Shown: piece by piece, positions 48,130 to 56,382 of the stretch
Numbering within the stretch: the stretch's first letter is position 1
Layout: every line of letters starts with the position of its first letter
Source of the DNA: Pseudomonas sp. 8O
GTDB lineage: Bacteria > Pseudomonadota > Gammaproteobacteria > Pseudomonadales > Pseudomonadaceae
Direction of reading: 5' to 3'
Assembly: GCF_902506495.1 (NCBI RefSeq)
Contig: NZ_LR733264.1
Coordinates: 1,601,312-1,665,311, forward strand
Length of the DNA stretch: 64,000 nucleotides
Position numbers and translations under genes: made by a program
Notes under the pieces: model-generated
Seen by the model: only the letters and a program-made list of their open reading frames with translations
Database searches by the model: none
Told to the model about the DNA's origin: nothing

Positions 48130-48480
48130 CTATCGGCGCAGCGCCCTGGCCATCGCCTGGTCGACATGATGCCGCCATTCATCGTCGCGCCACTGCTCCT
48201 CCCGGCGTGCCTGCCAGTCATCAATACGCTGCACGTCCTCGCACTGGCGAAACCCGTCATCCCAGCCCTGGTTGTAGAGCGGCTCGTCCATATAGCGTGG
48301 TACATCCTTATCGAACTGGCCCAGTAGCCCGGCTGCCGAGCGCCCGCTACTGCAACCGGCCTCGAAGCCGTCGACGAAGGCCGGCGGATAGTTGGCCGCC
48401 AGCATCTGCTCGCGCAGGCTTTGACAACCGAACAGGTTCAGTAGCGCCAGAGTACAGACCAGCAAGCGTGCGAAACGCAT
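48130..48480 (-). CDS. Small lipoprotein with repeated Gly-Cys motif
   Basis: The 116-residue protein has a signal peptide and lipobox ALLNLFGC (Cys about residue 19). The mature part contains two similar turns, [12 protein letters not shown] and [14 protein letters not shown], each with a Gly-rich aromatic stretch and one Cys. This suggests a duplicated motif and one disulfide. The C-terminal third is rich in W, R, D and H. It starts 4 bp after the phosphatase stop, with AAGGAG 9 nt before the ATG, and is the last gene of the LtaS-like operon. No known function. Confidence 0.8.
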   Translation of the reverse strand: MRFARLLVCTLALLNLFGCQSLREQMLAANYPPAFVDGFEAGCSSGRSAAGLLGQFDKDVPRYMDEPLYNQGWDDGFRQCEDVQRIDDWQARREEQWRDDEWRHHVDQAMARALRR

Positions 48481-48484
48481 GGCG

Positions 48485-49165
48485 TCATGCTCCTTCGATC
48501 ACGCCCAGTAGCCGCGCCTTGAGCGCGCACAGCGCCCAGGGGCTGGTGCTGCAGGCACCAGTTGCTAGAGCCGAACGCAACGCCAGAATGTCGGCGTCAC
48601 GCAGGTAGCGTTCGGCGTCGCCCATGCGATCCTCGCCACCGAAGCCTCCGCCGGCCATTTCTGCCAGGGCCTGTTCCTTGCTCCAGTGCTGATAGATGAC
48701 GCGATATATCGCGGCGATCAGCCCGGTGCGGTTCTGTCCATGCTTGCAGTGAATCAGCACCGGGCCATGGCTCTGCGCGTGGCGGATGCTGCGCAGCACC
48801 TCGATGACGTCGGTGTCGTCGATACGGTCCGTACGCAGCGGCAGATGAATCTGCTGGACGCTCGGATCGACCAGCCACTGATCATCGCCGTGCTGGTAGA
48901 AATTGATCACTGTGGCAATGCCGAGCGCCTGCAGTTGCAGCCAGTCCTTCGCCGTCGGCAGCGCGCTGCGGTACAGATCGGGCGCCATGCGATAGAGATT
49001 GATACGGGTATCCAAGGGTTGCGCCCAGTTGGCCGGGCGCACGCCCTGTAAGGGTACGGGCGAGGTTGCCGCGCCCCAGGCCATGCTCAGCGGCAGCACC
49101 AGCAATGCGCCGGCGAACACCAGTGCGGCCAGCGCCAGGCGCAGGCCCTGTAAGATGCTGTTCAT
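48485..49165 (-). CDS. Exported dual-specificity/tyrosine-phosphatase-fold protein
   Basis: The 226-residue protein has an N-terminal membrane/signal segment (LALAALVFAGALLVLPLSMAWG) and a phosphatase domain. The domain carries the HCX5R loop HCKHGQNRTG (Cys nucleophile, Arg) and the upstream general-acid Asp region RTDRIDDTD. It would act in the periplasm on a phosphoester. Given its neighbours (PAP2, LtaS-like, DgkA) a phospholipid or lipid-headgroup phosphate is as likely as a protein. Its start overlaps the PAP2 stop by 4 nt (ATGA). Confidence 0.83.
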   Translation of the reverse strand: MNSILQGLRLALAALVFAGALLVLPLSMAWGAATSPVPLQGVRPANWAQPLDTRINLYRMAPDLYRSALPTAKDWLQLQALGIATVINFYQHGDDQWLVDPSVQQIHLPLRTDRIDDTDVIEVLRSIRHAQSHGPVLIHCKHGQNRTGLIAAIYRVIYQHWSKEQALAEMAGGGFGGEDRMGDAERYLRDADILALRSALATGACSTSPWALCALKARLLGVIEGA

Positions 49166-49887
49166 CGGCAGGTTTCTCCCCAGACGGTCTCTTGAGACGG
49201 ACGCAGCGCCACCGGCGCGCGGTAAAGCAGCCAGCGATAGGTCAGCACGCAGATCATCCAGTCGATCAGCAGTGTCCACAGGTTGTGCGAAAGAAAATGC
49301 GCGCCCTGCAGCATGCGCCCCAGGGAGAACAGCGAACCGAGCCCCAGCGCGACGACCAGAGCGATTCGCGCGGCGCGTTGCCGACGGTCGCGCAGCACGA
49401 AAAACAGCGCCAGCAGCGAGAACCCGGCCGAGGCATGCCCGCCTGGCCAGCAACGGCCTGGGTTTGCTGTGGGCGCACGCTCACTGAGCAGCGGCGTAAA
49501 TTGTTCCTGACCGCCGAACTCGCTCAGGCTCCAGGGGCAATGCATGCCGGTCAGCGTCTTCAGCGGCGTGACCACCGACGTCGACAGCCCCAGCGCCAGT
49601 ACCAGATAGCCGAGCTGACGACGCCAGGCGCGCAAGCGAGTCGGCAGCAGGCTAAGCGTAAAACCGGCGATAGCCAGCACACCCAGCACGATCACCGCCT
49701 GCTTGGCGCGATCATGCATGATGTCTTCCAGCCAGAAGCTGTGACGACCGATGAAGCCTTCGCCAGACCGGTAGGACAGATTGGCCAGGGCGAAATCCAC
49801 AGGACTGGGATCGATCACCAGCATGAACGCCATCAAGAGCAGCGGAATACCCAGCGCCAGGCGAAAATCGAAATGACGAGACGGCAT
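49162..49887 (-). CDS. PAP2-family membrane phosphatase
   Basis: The 241-residue polytopic protein has about six helices and the three PAP2 phosphatase motifs in degenerate form: KTLTGMHCPW (C1), PGGHASAGF (C2) and GRMLQGAHFLSHNLW (C3, with catalytic His). Such enzymes dephosphorylate lipid phosphates such as undecaprenyl or phosphatidylglycerol phosphate on the periplasmic side. ATG 49887 has GGAG 5 nt upstream; the GTG two codons earlier is too close to that site. It is 9 bp after the LtaS-like gene. Confidence 0.87.
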   Translation of the reverse strand: MPSRHFDFRLALGIPLLLMAFMLVIDPSPVDFALANLSYRSGEGFIGRHSFWLEDIMHDRAKQAVIVLGVLAIAGFTLSLLPTRLRAWRRQLGYLVLALGLSTSVVTPLKTLTGMHCPWSLSEFGGQEQFTPLLSERAPTANPGRCWPGGHASAGFSLLALFFVLRDRRQRAARIALVVALGLGSLFSLGRMLQGAHFLSHNLWTLLIDWMICVLTYRWLLYRAPVALRPSQETVWGETCR

Positions 49888-49896
49888 TTCCACTCC

Positions 49897-51855
49897 TTAA
49901 CGCTCACTGAGTTGCTGGCTAGATTGGGCTTCTAGATGCCAGGCCATCAGACCTTTGCTGAAAGCATGACTGGCGCCCTGGTAGTAAGCGATATCACGCC
50001 GCAGCAACGGGTCGGAACCATCGCTGCGCGACTCATGGCTCAAACCCAAGGCGTCGTCATGGCGGCGCATGCCCCGACGCGGGCTGAGAATCGCCAGGTT
50101 CTGCCCGTCGAACAGGCCCAGGTGCTGGTAGTTGCCGAGCAACGCCCGCCTGGGGGCATGTTCAGCACGCAGCAGGTTGCGGCCGAAGAAGGTAGAGATG
50201 TAATCCAGGTTGAGCAGGCCGAGCAGCGTCGGCGCCACGTCAATCTGGCTGGCCACCTCGGCGTACTCGCCCGGCTCGATGTACCTGGGGGCGTAGATGA
50301 ATAGCGGGATGTGGTAGTTGGCCACCGGCAGGTCCTCACGACCTGCACTGCCAGCGGTATGATCGGCGACGATGACAAACAACGTGTCGTCGAACCAGGG
50401 CTTGCTGCGCGCCTCGGCGAGGAGCTGGCCAATGGCGTAGTCGGTGTATTTCACCGCGCCTTCACGCCCATCGCCCGATTTGATGTCGATACGGCCATCG
50501 GGATAGGTGTAGGGGCGATGATTGGAGGTGGTCATCAGTTGCAGGAAGAAGCGTTTGCCACTGGCATGATCGGCATCAGCCACCTTCATCGCCTGGCGAT
50601 AGAGATCCTCGTCGGCCATGCCCCAGGCATTCTGGAAGCTCATGTCGGTGTCGGCGACGCTGCTCTGGTCGACGATGCGGTAGCCATTGCCGCCGAAGAA
50701 GGCGTTCATGTTGTCGAAATAACCACGCCCACCGTAGATGAATACGCTGTCATAGCCCTTGGCGCTCAACTGCTGGCCCAGGCTGGCGTAACCCGATTCG
50801 CGGCCAATACGCTTGACGATGGAACGCCCCGGCGTCGGCGGCATGGACAGGGTGATCGCCTCCAGACCACGGTCGGTGCGGGTGCCGGTAGCGTAGAAAT
50901 TGGTGAACACCAGGCTGTGCTTGCGCAGCTCGTCGAGATTCGGCGTCAGCCCGCGACTGTCACCGAAGCTGCCCAGGTACTTGGCACTCAGGCTTTCGAT
51001 GGTCACCAGCACCACGTTAAGCGGCTTGGGCTTGCCTGGGTTGTCGATCACCCGGCGAATGTCTTCGGGGTCACTGCCGATGAAGCGTGCATTGGACTCC
51101 GCCACTTCTTCACGCAGCAAGCTGGCCACGGCCTGATCCGGAAGGGTTGCGTAGAACTGCCGGTAATCCAGCTCGTTGTTACGAAAGGCAGCAAAGAACT
51201 GGTAAGGCCCGTTGCTTGCCAACTCACGCTGATAAGTATTGCCCCCCAACCCGCGCGGTGCGTCCTGGCCAACCACGACCAGGCACAGGCCGACCAGCAC
51301 GGCCAGCAGCATAACGCCAGGCACCGCGCGCTTGAACGGCAAGCGCGGTGCCTGCAACGCATCGAGCAGGACGCGCCGCAGAGCGAAGGTGAGGCCGATC
51401 GCCAGGGCAGCCAGTAACGCCAGCAACGGGTAGATCGGGTAGGACTCTAAGATGTTGTCCACCACCTCCTTGGAATACACCAGATAATCCACGGCGATGA
51501 AGTTGAAGCGTACCCCGAACTCGTCCCAGAACAGCCACTCCGCTACGGCGGTGAACAGCATCACGAAGATGCTGACGGCAACCACACCGATCAACAGCCG
51601 CTGGTGCCAGTGCCGCTGCCACAGCCAGGCCGGACACAGCAGCAGGTAAAGCGTCATGGGCGCAGCGGCGTAAAGTAGAAAACTCAGGTCATAGACCAAC
51701 CCGACTCCATACAGGCCGAGCAGGTTGACCGGCGTGATGCCGGCATCGCCCAGATGGCTGATCAGCAGCACGCTGCGGGTGAGGAAGAAAACTACCAGCC
51801 AGACCAGCAGAATGGTCGACAAATAACGAAGTTGCGCGTATCGGAGCCGTGGCAT
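49897..51855 (-). CDS. LtaS-like membrane sulfatase (phosphoglycerol/phosphoethanolamine transferase family)
   Basis: The 652-residue protein has five N-terminal membrane helices (about 12-215) and a periplasmic sulfatase-type alkaline phosphatase-superfamily domain. The family features are VTIESLSAKYLGSFG (metal Glu), the nucleophile-Thr region ATGTRTDRGLEA, SMPPTPG and VIVADHTAGS (metal Asp/His). LTA synthases transfer glycerol phosphate from phosphatidylglycerol, leaving diacylglycerol; related enzymes transfer phosphoethanolamine. AAGGA lies 7 nt before ATG 51855. It heads a four-gene operon divergent from colR. Confidence 0.87.
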   Translation of the reverse strand: MPRLRYAQLRYLSTILLVWLVVFFLTRSVLLISHLGDAGITPVNLLGLYGVGLVYDLSFLLYAAAPMTLYLLLCPAWLWQRHWHQRLLIGVVAVSIFVMLFTAVAEWLFWDEFGVRFNFIAVDYLVYSKEVVDNILESYPIYPLLALLAALAIGLTFALRRVLLDALQAPRLPFKRAVPGVMLLAVLVGLCLVVVGQDAPRGLGGNTYQRELASNGPYQFFAAFRNNELDYRQFYATLPDQAVASLLREEVAESNARFIGSDPEDIRRVIDNPGKPKPLNVVLVTIESLSAKYLGSFGDSRGLTPNLDELRKHSLVFTNFYATGTRTDRGLEAITLSMPPTPGRSIVKRIGRESGYASLGQQLSAKGYDSVFIYGGRGYFDNMNAFFGGNGYRIVDQSSVADTDMSFQNAWGMADEDLYRQAMKVADADHASGKRFFLQLMTTSNHRPYTYPDGRIDIKSGDGREGAVKYTDYAIGQLLAEARSKPWFDDTLFVIVADHTAGSAGREDLPVANYHIPLFIYAPRYIEPGEYAEVASQIDVAPTLLGLLNLDYISTFFGRNLLRAEHAPRRALLGNYQHLGLFDGQNLAILSPRRGMRRHDDALGLSHESRSDGSDPLLRRDIAYYQGASHAFSKGLMAWHLEAQSSQQLSER

Positions 51856-51912
51856 CGTATGATCCTTGTAGGATGAACGAGCCGGAGTCTGCTCCCCGCG
51901 TCGTGAGCCCTT

Positions 51913-51940
51913 CGTCAAAGCCGTGTGAAAAAAACGTCAA
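51913..51940 (-). promoter_or_regulatory. Candidate ColR binding element upstream of the LtaS-like operon
   Basis: On the minus strand the element reads TTGACG-TTT-TTTTCACA-CGGC-TTTGACG. It matches the copy at 53897-53924 at 22 of 28 positions. Its first 16 bases, TTGACGTTTTTTTCAC, fit the published ColR consensus as I remember it, (T/C)(T/C)NA(C/G)NN(T/C)TTTTTCAC. It is only 18 bp from the colR start but 57 bp upstream of the LtaS-like start and oriented towards it. Confidence 0.65.
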
Positions 51941-51958
51941 GCACAGGAATAAACCGCG

Positions 51959-52642
51959 ATGCGCATTCTGGTCATCGAAGACAACCGAGACATCCTCGCA
52001 AACGTGCTCGACTACCTGCAGCTCAAGGGCTTTTCCGTCGACTGCGCGCAAGACGGACTGAGCGGCCTACACCTGGCCAGCAGCGGCCACTATGACCTGA
52101 TTGTGCTGGACATCATGCTGCCCGGCATCGACGGCTACCAGGTGTGCAAACGCCTGCGCGAGGACGGGCGCAGCGAGGTGCCGATCCTCATGCTGACTGC
52201 GCGAGATGCCCTGGACGATCGCCTGCAGGGGCTCAATGCCGGTGCCGACGACTACCTGATCAAGCCGTTCGCGCTGTCCGAGTTGGTGGCGCGGATCGAG
52301 GCGATCCTGCGCCGCTGCTGTGGCAGTCGCAAACGCCAACTGCAGGTCGCCGACCTCAGCTACGACCTCGACACCTTGCACGTCAGCCGCGCCGGTCAGC
52401 CGCTCAAGCTCAACCCACTGGGCCTAAAGCTGCTGGCCATCCTCATGCAGCGCAGCCCGGCCGTGGTGCGGCGCGAGGCGTTGGAGGAATCCCTGTGGGG
52501 TGACGACTGCCCGGACAGCGACAGCCTGCGCAGCCACATCCACCAACTGCGCCAGGTGCTCGACAAGCCTTTCCCCACTGCCCTGCTGCACACCATTCAT
52601 GGCGTAGGTTATCGCCTGGTGGAGAGCACCGATGCTGTCTAA
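51959..52642 (+). CDS. colR: Response regulator ColR
   Basis: ColR is an OmpR-family regulator of envelope lipid and lipopolysaccharide modification genes in Pseudomonas. The 227-residue protein has a receiver with phospho-acceptor D51 (DLIVLDIMLPG), signalling T and K residues (LMLTARD, LIKPFA), and a C-terminal winged helix (about 130-225). It overlaps colS by 11 nt. Identification as ColR rather than another OmpR-type regulator rests on the downstream sensor, methyltransferase and InaA kinase, the order known in P. putida and P. aeruginosa. Confidence 0.88.
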   Translation: MRILVIEDNRDILANVLDYLQLKGFSVDCAQDGLSGLHLASSGHYDLIVLDIMLPGIDGYQVCKRLREDGRSEVPILMLTARDALDDRLQGLNAGADDYLIKPFALSELVARIEAILRRCCGSRKRQLQVADLSYDLDTLHVSRAGQPLKLNPLGLKLLAILMQRSPAVVRREALEESLWGDDCPDSDSLRSHIHQLRQVLDKPFPTALLHTIHGVGYRLVESTDAV

Positions 52643-53900
52643 GCAGCCGTTCGAGCGACGCATTCTGATCGCCTTCTTGCTGATGACCACGGTGGTCAGC
52701 GGGCTGTTTTCGCTGAGCATCGTTGGAGTCGTGCATTTCATTGAAGAGCACTTGGTTTCAATGCAAATGGAGCGCGAGTTAAGCGGTGTCCTCTTACAAG
52801 ATATGAAAACCGGTTCTGCTCCCAGGCTCGATAGCAGTACGCGATTCTTTTCTTCTCAGTTCCCGGAGTACGCAATACCAGATGAGTATCAACACCTTCC
52901 TGAGGGCTTCAATGAAATCGTGAGCGGGGATGACGCTTTCTATGTATTTGTAGAAGAGAGCAACGGCCATACTCATGTGCTGGTGCAAGAGCAGGATGAA
53001 TTCGAAGCCCGCGAGAACGCGCTGTTCAACGTGGTGCTGGCAGGTTTTCTACTCACCGTGATCGCCGCCTGGGGCCTGGGCTTGGTGATGGCACGCAAGG
53101 TCATGGCACCGATCAGCCGCCTGGCCCAGCAGGTGCGTCATCACGACCAGTTGCACCCACTGGCGCCCCCCTTGGCGCCGGAATACCCCGACGATGAGAT
53201 TGGCCAGTTGGCCTCAGCCTTCGATAGCACACTGGGCCAGGTGCGACAGTCCCTGGAGCGCGAGCGGCTGTTCACCAGCGATGTCAGCCACGAGTTGCGC
53301 ACACCGCTGATGGTCATCGCCACCTCTTGCGAGCTGCTCGCCGAAGCGCCCCTGGGGCCGCGCGAGAAGGAACAGGTGGCGCGCATCGCCCGCGCCAGTG
53401 AGGAAATGCGCGAGCTGGTGCAGACCTTCCTACAGTTGGCGCGGGACAAAAGTAACGAGGCGGCCTTCAGCGGCGACCGCACGCTCGTCAGCATCGCCCA
53501 CGAGCAGGCAAACCGCTGGGGCGCCTTGATGAGGGAGAAGGGGCTGGACTTTCAATTGACCGAGGAAGGCCAGGACGACGGCCGTTACAACGCCACCTTT
53601 CTCGGCACGGTGATGGCCAACCTGTTGCGCAATGCCCTGCATTACACCGAACGCGGCAGTGTGCGCCTGATCCTCGAACAGGGCGCCTTCCGTATCGAGG
53701 ACAGCGGCGCCGGCATTCCCGCCGAGCAGCACGAACGCATCTTCCAGCCCTTCGTGCGCGGCTTGCAGGCCCGCGGTGAAGGGCTTGGTCTGGGGCTGTC
53801 ACTGGTCAAACGCATCTGCGCCAAACAGGGCTGGCAGGTCAGCCTGCAGAGCGAACCTGGGTATACACGTTTCCAAGTGACACTTAATCATGACGCTTGA
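52632..53900 (+). CDS. colS: Sensor histidine kinase ColS
   Basis: The 422-residue kinase has membrane helices at about 11-34 and 131-152 flanking a periplasmic domain of about 95 residues. HAMP, HisKA with H220 (SDVSHELRTPL) and HATPase (NLLRNALHYTE, EDSGAGIP, GEGLGLGLSL) follow. ColS of P. putida senses Zn and Fe through acidic/His residues including an ExxE motif; here H35, E38, E39 and two ExxE-spaced pairs (E120/E123 and E125/E128) are present. The sensor-coding DNA is unusually AT-rich: 114 G/C of 240 at 52741-52980, against 63-65% just downstream. Confidence 0.88.
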   Translation: MLSKQPFERRILIAFLLMTTVVSGLFSLSIVGVVHFIEEHLVSMQMERELSGVLLQDMKTGSAPRLDSSTRFFSSQFPEYAIPDEYQHLPEGFNEIVSGDDAFYVFVEESNGHTHVLVQEQDEFEARENALFNVVLAGFLLTVIAAWGLGLVMARKVMAPISRLAQQVRHHDQLHPLAPPLAPEYPDDEIGQLASAFDSTLGQVRQSLERERLFTSDVSHELRTPLMVIATSCELLAEAPLGPREKEQVARIARASEEMRELVQTFLQLARDKSNEAAFSGDRTLVSIAHEQANRWGALMREKGLDFQLTEEGQDDGRYNATFLGTVMANLLRNALHYTERGSVRLILEQGAFRIEDSGAGIPAEQHERIFQPFVRGLQARGEGLGLGLSLVKRICAKQGWQVSLQSEPGYTRFQVTLNHDA

Positions 53901-53924
53901 CGAAATTTTCACATCCCTTTGACG
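53897..53924 (+). promoter_or_regulatory. Candidate ColR binding element upstream of the methyltransferase-kinase-dgkA operon
   Basis: TTGACG-AAA-TTTTCACA-TCCC-TTTGACG begins in the last codons of colS and ends 57 bp before the methyltransferase start. The two TTGACG boxes are 22 bp apart, two helical turns. See the matching element at 51913-51940. Confidence 0.6.
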
Positions 53925-53981
53925 TGAACTTGATGCCTGGCTCTTTAGGGTGACGAACGTATCCACCAAGGGACATTCGTC

Positions 53982-54671
53982 ATGCCAAAGCCCAGCCCCA
54001 TCGAACTGGATTTTTCCCTCAAGTACGATTTCGAGCACGCCCAGCAATACCTGAACAAGCATCAGGACGGTCTTTCCCGGCGCCTGTCGCACTGGCGCGA
54101 CGTGCAGATAGCGCGCCGTGCGCTGCAGATGGCCAATGAGCCGAACCTGGTACTCGACCTGCCCTGCGGTGCCGGACGCTTCTGGCCGATGCTCTGCGAA
54201 CAGCCGAATCGGGTGATCTTCGCCGCCGACAACTCGGCCGACATGATCGCCATCGCGCGCGCCGCACAGGCCCCCGAGGTAGTGGCGCGGGTCAACAGCT
54301 TCCGCACCTCCGCTTTCGATATCGACCTGGGCGCCAACGCGGTGGACTGCATCTTCTGTATCCGACTGCTGCATCACATTGAGTCGGCCGAGCACCGCCT
54401 GGCCATCCTGCGCGAGTTCCATCGCGTCAGCCGCGACACGGTGATCGTTTCACTGTGGGTCGATGGCAACTACAAAGCCTGGAAACGTCGGCGCCTGGAA
54501 GCTCGTCGATCCGCCGAAGGGCGTTCTGCACAAAACCAGAATCGCTTCATCGTCGCCCGGAGCACGGTGGAAGCGGAATTTCGCCAGGCCGGTTTCAGCA
54601 TCGTCGGCCACCTGGATTTCCTGCCTGGCTACGCCATGTGGCGCACCTACGCGCTGCGCAAGGTGGCCTGA
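53982..54671 (+). CDS. Class I SAM-dependent methyltransferase (WarA-like)
   Basis: The 229-residue methyltransferase has the SAM motif I region LVLDLPCGAGRFWPML (about 53-68), motif II at AADNSADM and DCIFCIRLLHHIES. In P. aeruginosa the gene after colS (warA) encodes a methyltransferase linked to lipopolysaccharide O-antigen length control; this assignment is by position and family. AAGGGACA precedes the ATG. It is separated from the InaA kinase gene by one base. Confidence 0.83.
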   Translation: MPKPSPIELDFSLKYDFEHAQQYLNKHQDGLSRRLSHWRDVQIARRALQMANEPNLVLDLPCGAGRFWPMLCEQPNRVIFAADNSADMIAIARAAQAPEVVARVNSFRTSAFDIDLGANAVDCIFCIRLLHHIESAEHRLAILREFHRVSRDTVIVSLWVDGNYKAWKRRRLEARRSAEGRSAQNQNRFIVARSTVEAEFRQAGFSIVGHLDFLPGYAMWRTYALRKVA

Positions 54672-54672
54672 C

Positions 54673-55377
54673 ATGGGAATCCTCAACGAGCAAGCGCTGG
54701 CCGCCCTGCCCTCGACCGAGTTCGATCGCTGGTGGCACAGCCCCGGCGAATGGGTAGAACCGGCCAACCAGCGGCGCGGTGGCGAGAGCGGCGTTCGGCT
54801 ATTGCAACACTGGGACAGTAGTAGCCCATTGCTGTACTGCAAACGCCAGAGCGGACATCTCTATCGATCACTGCGCCACCCATTCGGTCGCCCAACCATC
54901 CTGCGCGAGCTGCACGCCTACCGCGCCCTGGCCCACCTGAGCATTCGCACGCCGAACATCGTTTACTGCGCAGCCCGCAAACAGGCCGGGCAGTGGCAGG
55001 CACTGCTGGTCACCGAAGCGTTACCGGGCTTCGTCAGCCTGGAGCAGTGGTACAACGAACAACGTACGCCGCAACTCAACCAGACCGTGCTGCAACGCCT
55101 GGCCGTGACTCTGGCGCGCCTGCACCTGGGCGGATGGCAGCACGGCTGCTGCTATGCCAAGCACCTATTCGTCAAAGTCCGTAGCGATGGTGACGTGGAT
55201 ATCGCCCTGCTCGATCTGGAAATAAGCCGGCGACGTTGGCGTGTTGCCAGCGCCTCGCGACGCGATATGGGTCAGTTGGCGCGGCATCGCGGCGCCATGC
55301 CCGACACGGACCTGAGTGACCTGCACCAGGCCTACCAGCAGGCGTTGAAAGATCCCTGGGGCGGGTTACAACCATGA
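54673..55377 (+). CDS. Lipopolysaccharide kinase InaA family protein (WarB/WapQ-like)
   Basis: The 234-residue protein has a eukaryotic-like kinase fold seen in Kdo/WaaP-type kinases. The pieces are LLYCKRQSG (Lys region), RPTILRELHAYRAL, LARLHLGGWQHGCCYAKHLFV (catalytic loop with H-x-D replaced by HGCCYAKH) and ALLDLEISRRR (DxE/DFG equivalent). WarB/WapQ-like enzymes phosphorylate the lipopolysaccharide inner core. One base separates it from the methyltransferase, and it overlaps dgkA by 4 nt (ATGA). Confidence 0.87.
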   Translation: MGILNEQALAALPSTEFDRWWHSPGEWVEPANQRRGGESGVRLLQHWDSSSPLLYCKRQSGHLYRSLRHPFGRPTILRELHAYRALAHLSIRTPNIVYCAARKQAGQWQALLVTEALPGFVSLEQWYNEQRTPQLNQTVLQRLAVTLARLHLGGWQHGCCYAKHLFVKVRSDGDVDIALLDLEISRRRWRVASASRRDMGQLARHRGAMPDTDLSDLHQAYQQALKDPWGGLQP

Positions 55378-55760
55378 ACGACCGTTCCGAGTTGGACGCG
55401 CTGTCCTTCAAGGGGCGGCGCGGCCTGGTGCGCATTCTCGATGCCACCGGCTACTCGCTGGCCGGGCTGCGCGCGGCCTATCAGGCCGAGGCGGCCTTCC
55501 GTCAGCTGGTGTGGCTGAACCTGGTGCTGCTGCCATTGGTATGCGTGGTCGATGTCAGTCGCGCGGAACGGGTGCTGCTGGTGCTGGTACCCCTGCTGGC
55601 GCTGGTGGTGGAGTTGCTCAATTCCGCCATCGAGGCGGTGGTCGACCGCATCTCGCTAAACCTGCACCCGCTGTCCAAGCAGGCCAAGGACATGGGCAGC
55701 GCGGCACAGATGGTCGCACTACTGATGATCGCCCTGAGCTGGGCGATCATCCTGCTCTGA
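55374..55760 (+). CDS. dgkA: Diacylglycerol kinase
   Basis: DgkA phosphorylates diacylglycerol to phosphatidic acid in the inner membrane. The 128-residue three-helix protein has the family motifs AYQAEAAFRQLVW, VELLNSAIEAVVDR (catalytic Glu) and SKQAKDMGSAAQ. It is translationally coupled to the InaA kinase gene. The placement next to an LtaS-like operon is meaningful, because headgroup transfer from phosphatidylglycerol leaves diacylglycerol. Its stop abuts that of the convergent DUF3859 gene (TGATCA). Confidence 0.93.
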   Translation: MNDRSELDALSFKGRRGLVRILDATGYSLAGLRAAYQAEAAFRQLVWLNLVLLPLVCVVDVSRAERVLLVLVPLLALVVELLNSAIEAVVDRISLNLHPLSKQAKDMGSAAQMVALLMIALSWAIILL

Positions 55761-56225
55761 TCAGCGCACCATGAAGCGCTGTTCGGCCAGTTTGCGGTCG
55801 CCCTGATAGACGATGAAATGCCACTCGCCGGGCACCACTTCGTGATGTTCGGTGAATTCGAAAGCCATCACGTCCTGCGGGGCACCGACTACCAGCTTCT
55901 GCTGTACTTCGAACTTGTCATGACGCTGACCATCCGGGGTGACCACACCCGGGGTGAGGTACAGCAGCGTCAGCGGCGTATCACCCGCGCGCTTGCCGGC
56001 CAGGCTGTAGCGCATGCCGAACTTGGTGCCGAGCTTGGCGGGAATCTGCTCGGTACGCTCGATTTCCTGGTTGCTGCGAGTCAATACCCGCTCGCCTGGC
56101 TGGTAGTCCTGATACTGGCTGCTGAAGATGCCGTATTCCACTGGCCCATCGACACGGACGTCAGCCTGGCTCAGACCTGCCCAGGCGAATAGACCGGCCA
56201 TCATGGCCACTCGGGTGTAATGCAT
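55761..56225 (-). CDS. DUF3859 family exported protein
   Basis: The 154-residue protein has a signal peptide (MHYTRVAMMAGLFAWAGLSQA) and a single beta-rich domain. VEYGIFSS, KFGMRYSL and EFTEHHEVVPGEWHF resemble the DUF3859 family, of unknown function. GAGGAG lies 6 nt before the ATG. It converges on dgkA with directly adjoining stops. Periplasmic by its signal; no lipobox. Confidence 0.78.
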   Translation of the reverse strand: MHYTRVAMMAGLFAWAGLSQADVRVDGPVEYGIFSSQYQDYQPGERVLTRSNQEIERTEQIPAKLGTKFGMRYSLAGKRAGDTPLTLLYLTPGVVTPDGQRHDKFEVQQKLVVGAPQDVMAFEFTEHHEVVPGEWHFIVYQGDRKLAEQRFMVR

Positions 56226-56310
56226 GGTGCGCTCCTCGTTGAGATGAGCGCGAGCCTATGACGCCCGAATGACAACCTGATGACAGTCGCGCTAAGGGGC
56301 AGGCCTCCAT

Positions 56311-56338
56311 CATCCGGCGCTACGCGCCACCTTCTCCC
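56311..56338 (+). repeat. 28-bp intergenic repeat, copy 2
   Basis: CATCCGGCGCTACGCGCC begins the element, followed by ACCTTCTCCC. It matches 4995-5022 (inverted) at 27 of 28 positions. It lies in the 157-bp gap before the amidohydrolase stop and could act as a hairpin in the DUF3859 5' region or as a simple scattered repeat. Confidence 0.7.
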
Positions 56339-56382
56339 AGAAGGAGAAGGGCATGGGAGATCGTCACTGCGCGACGTCCACT

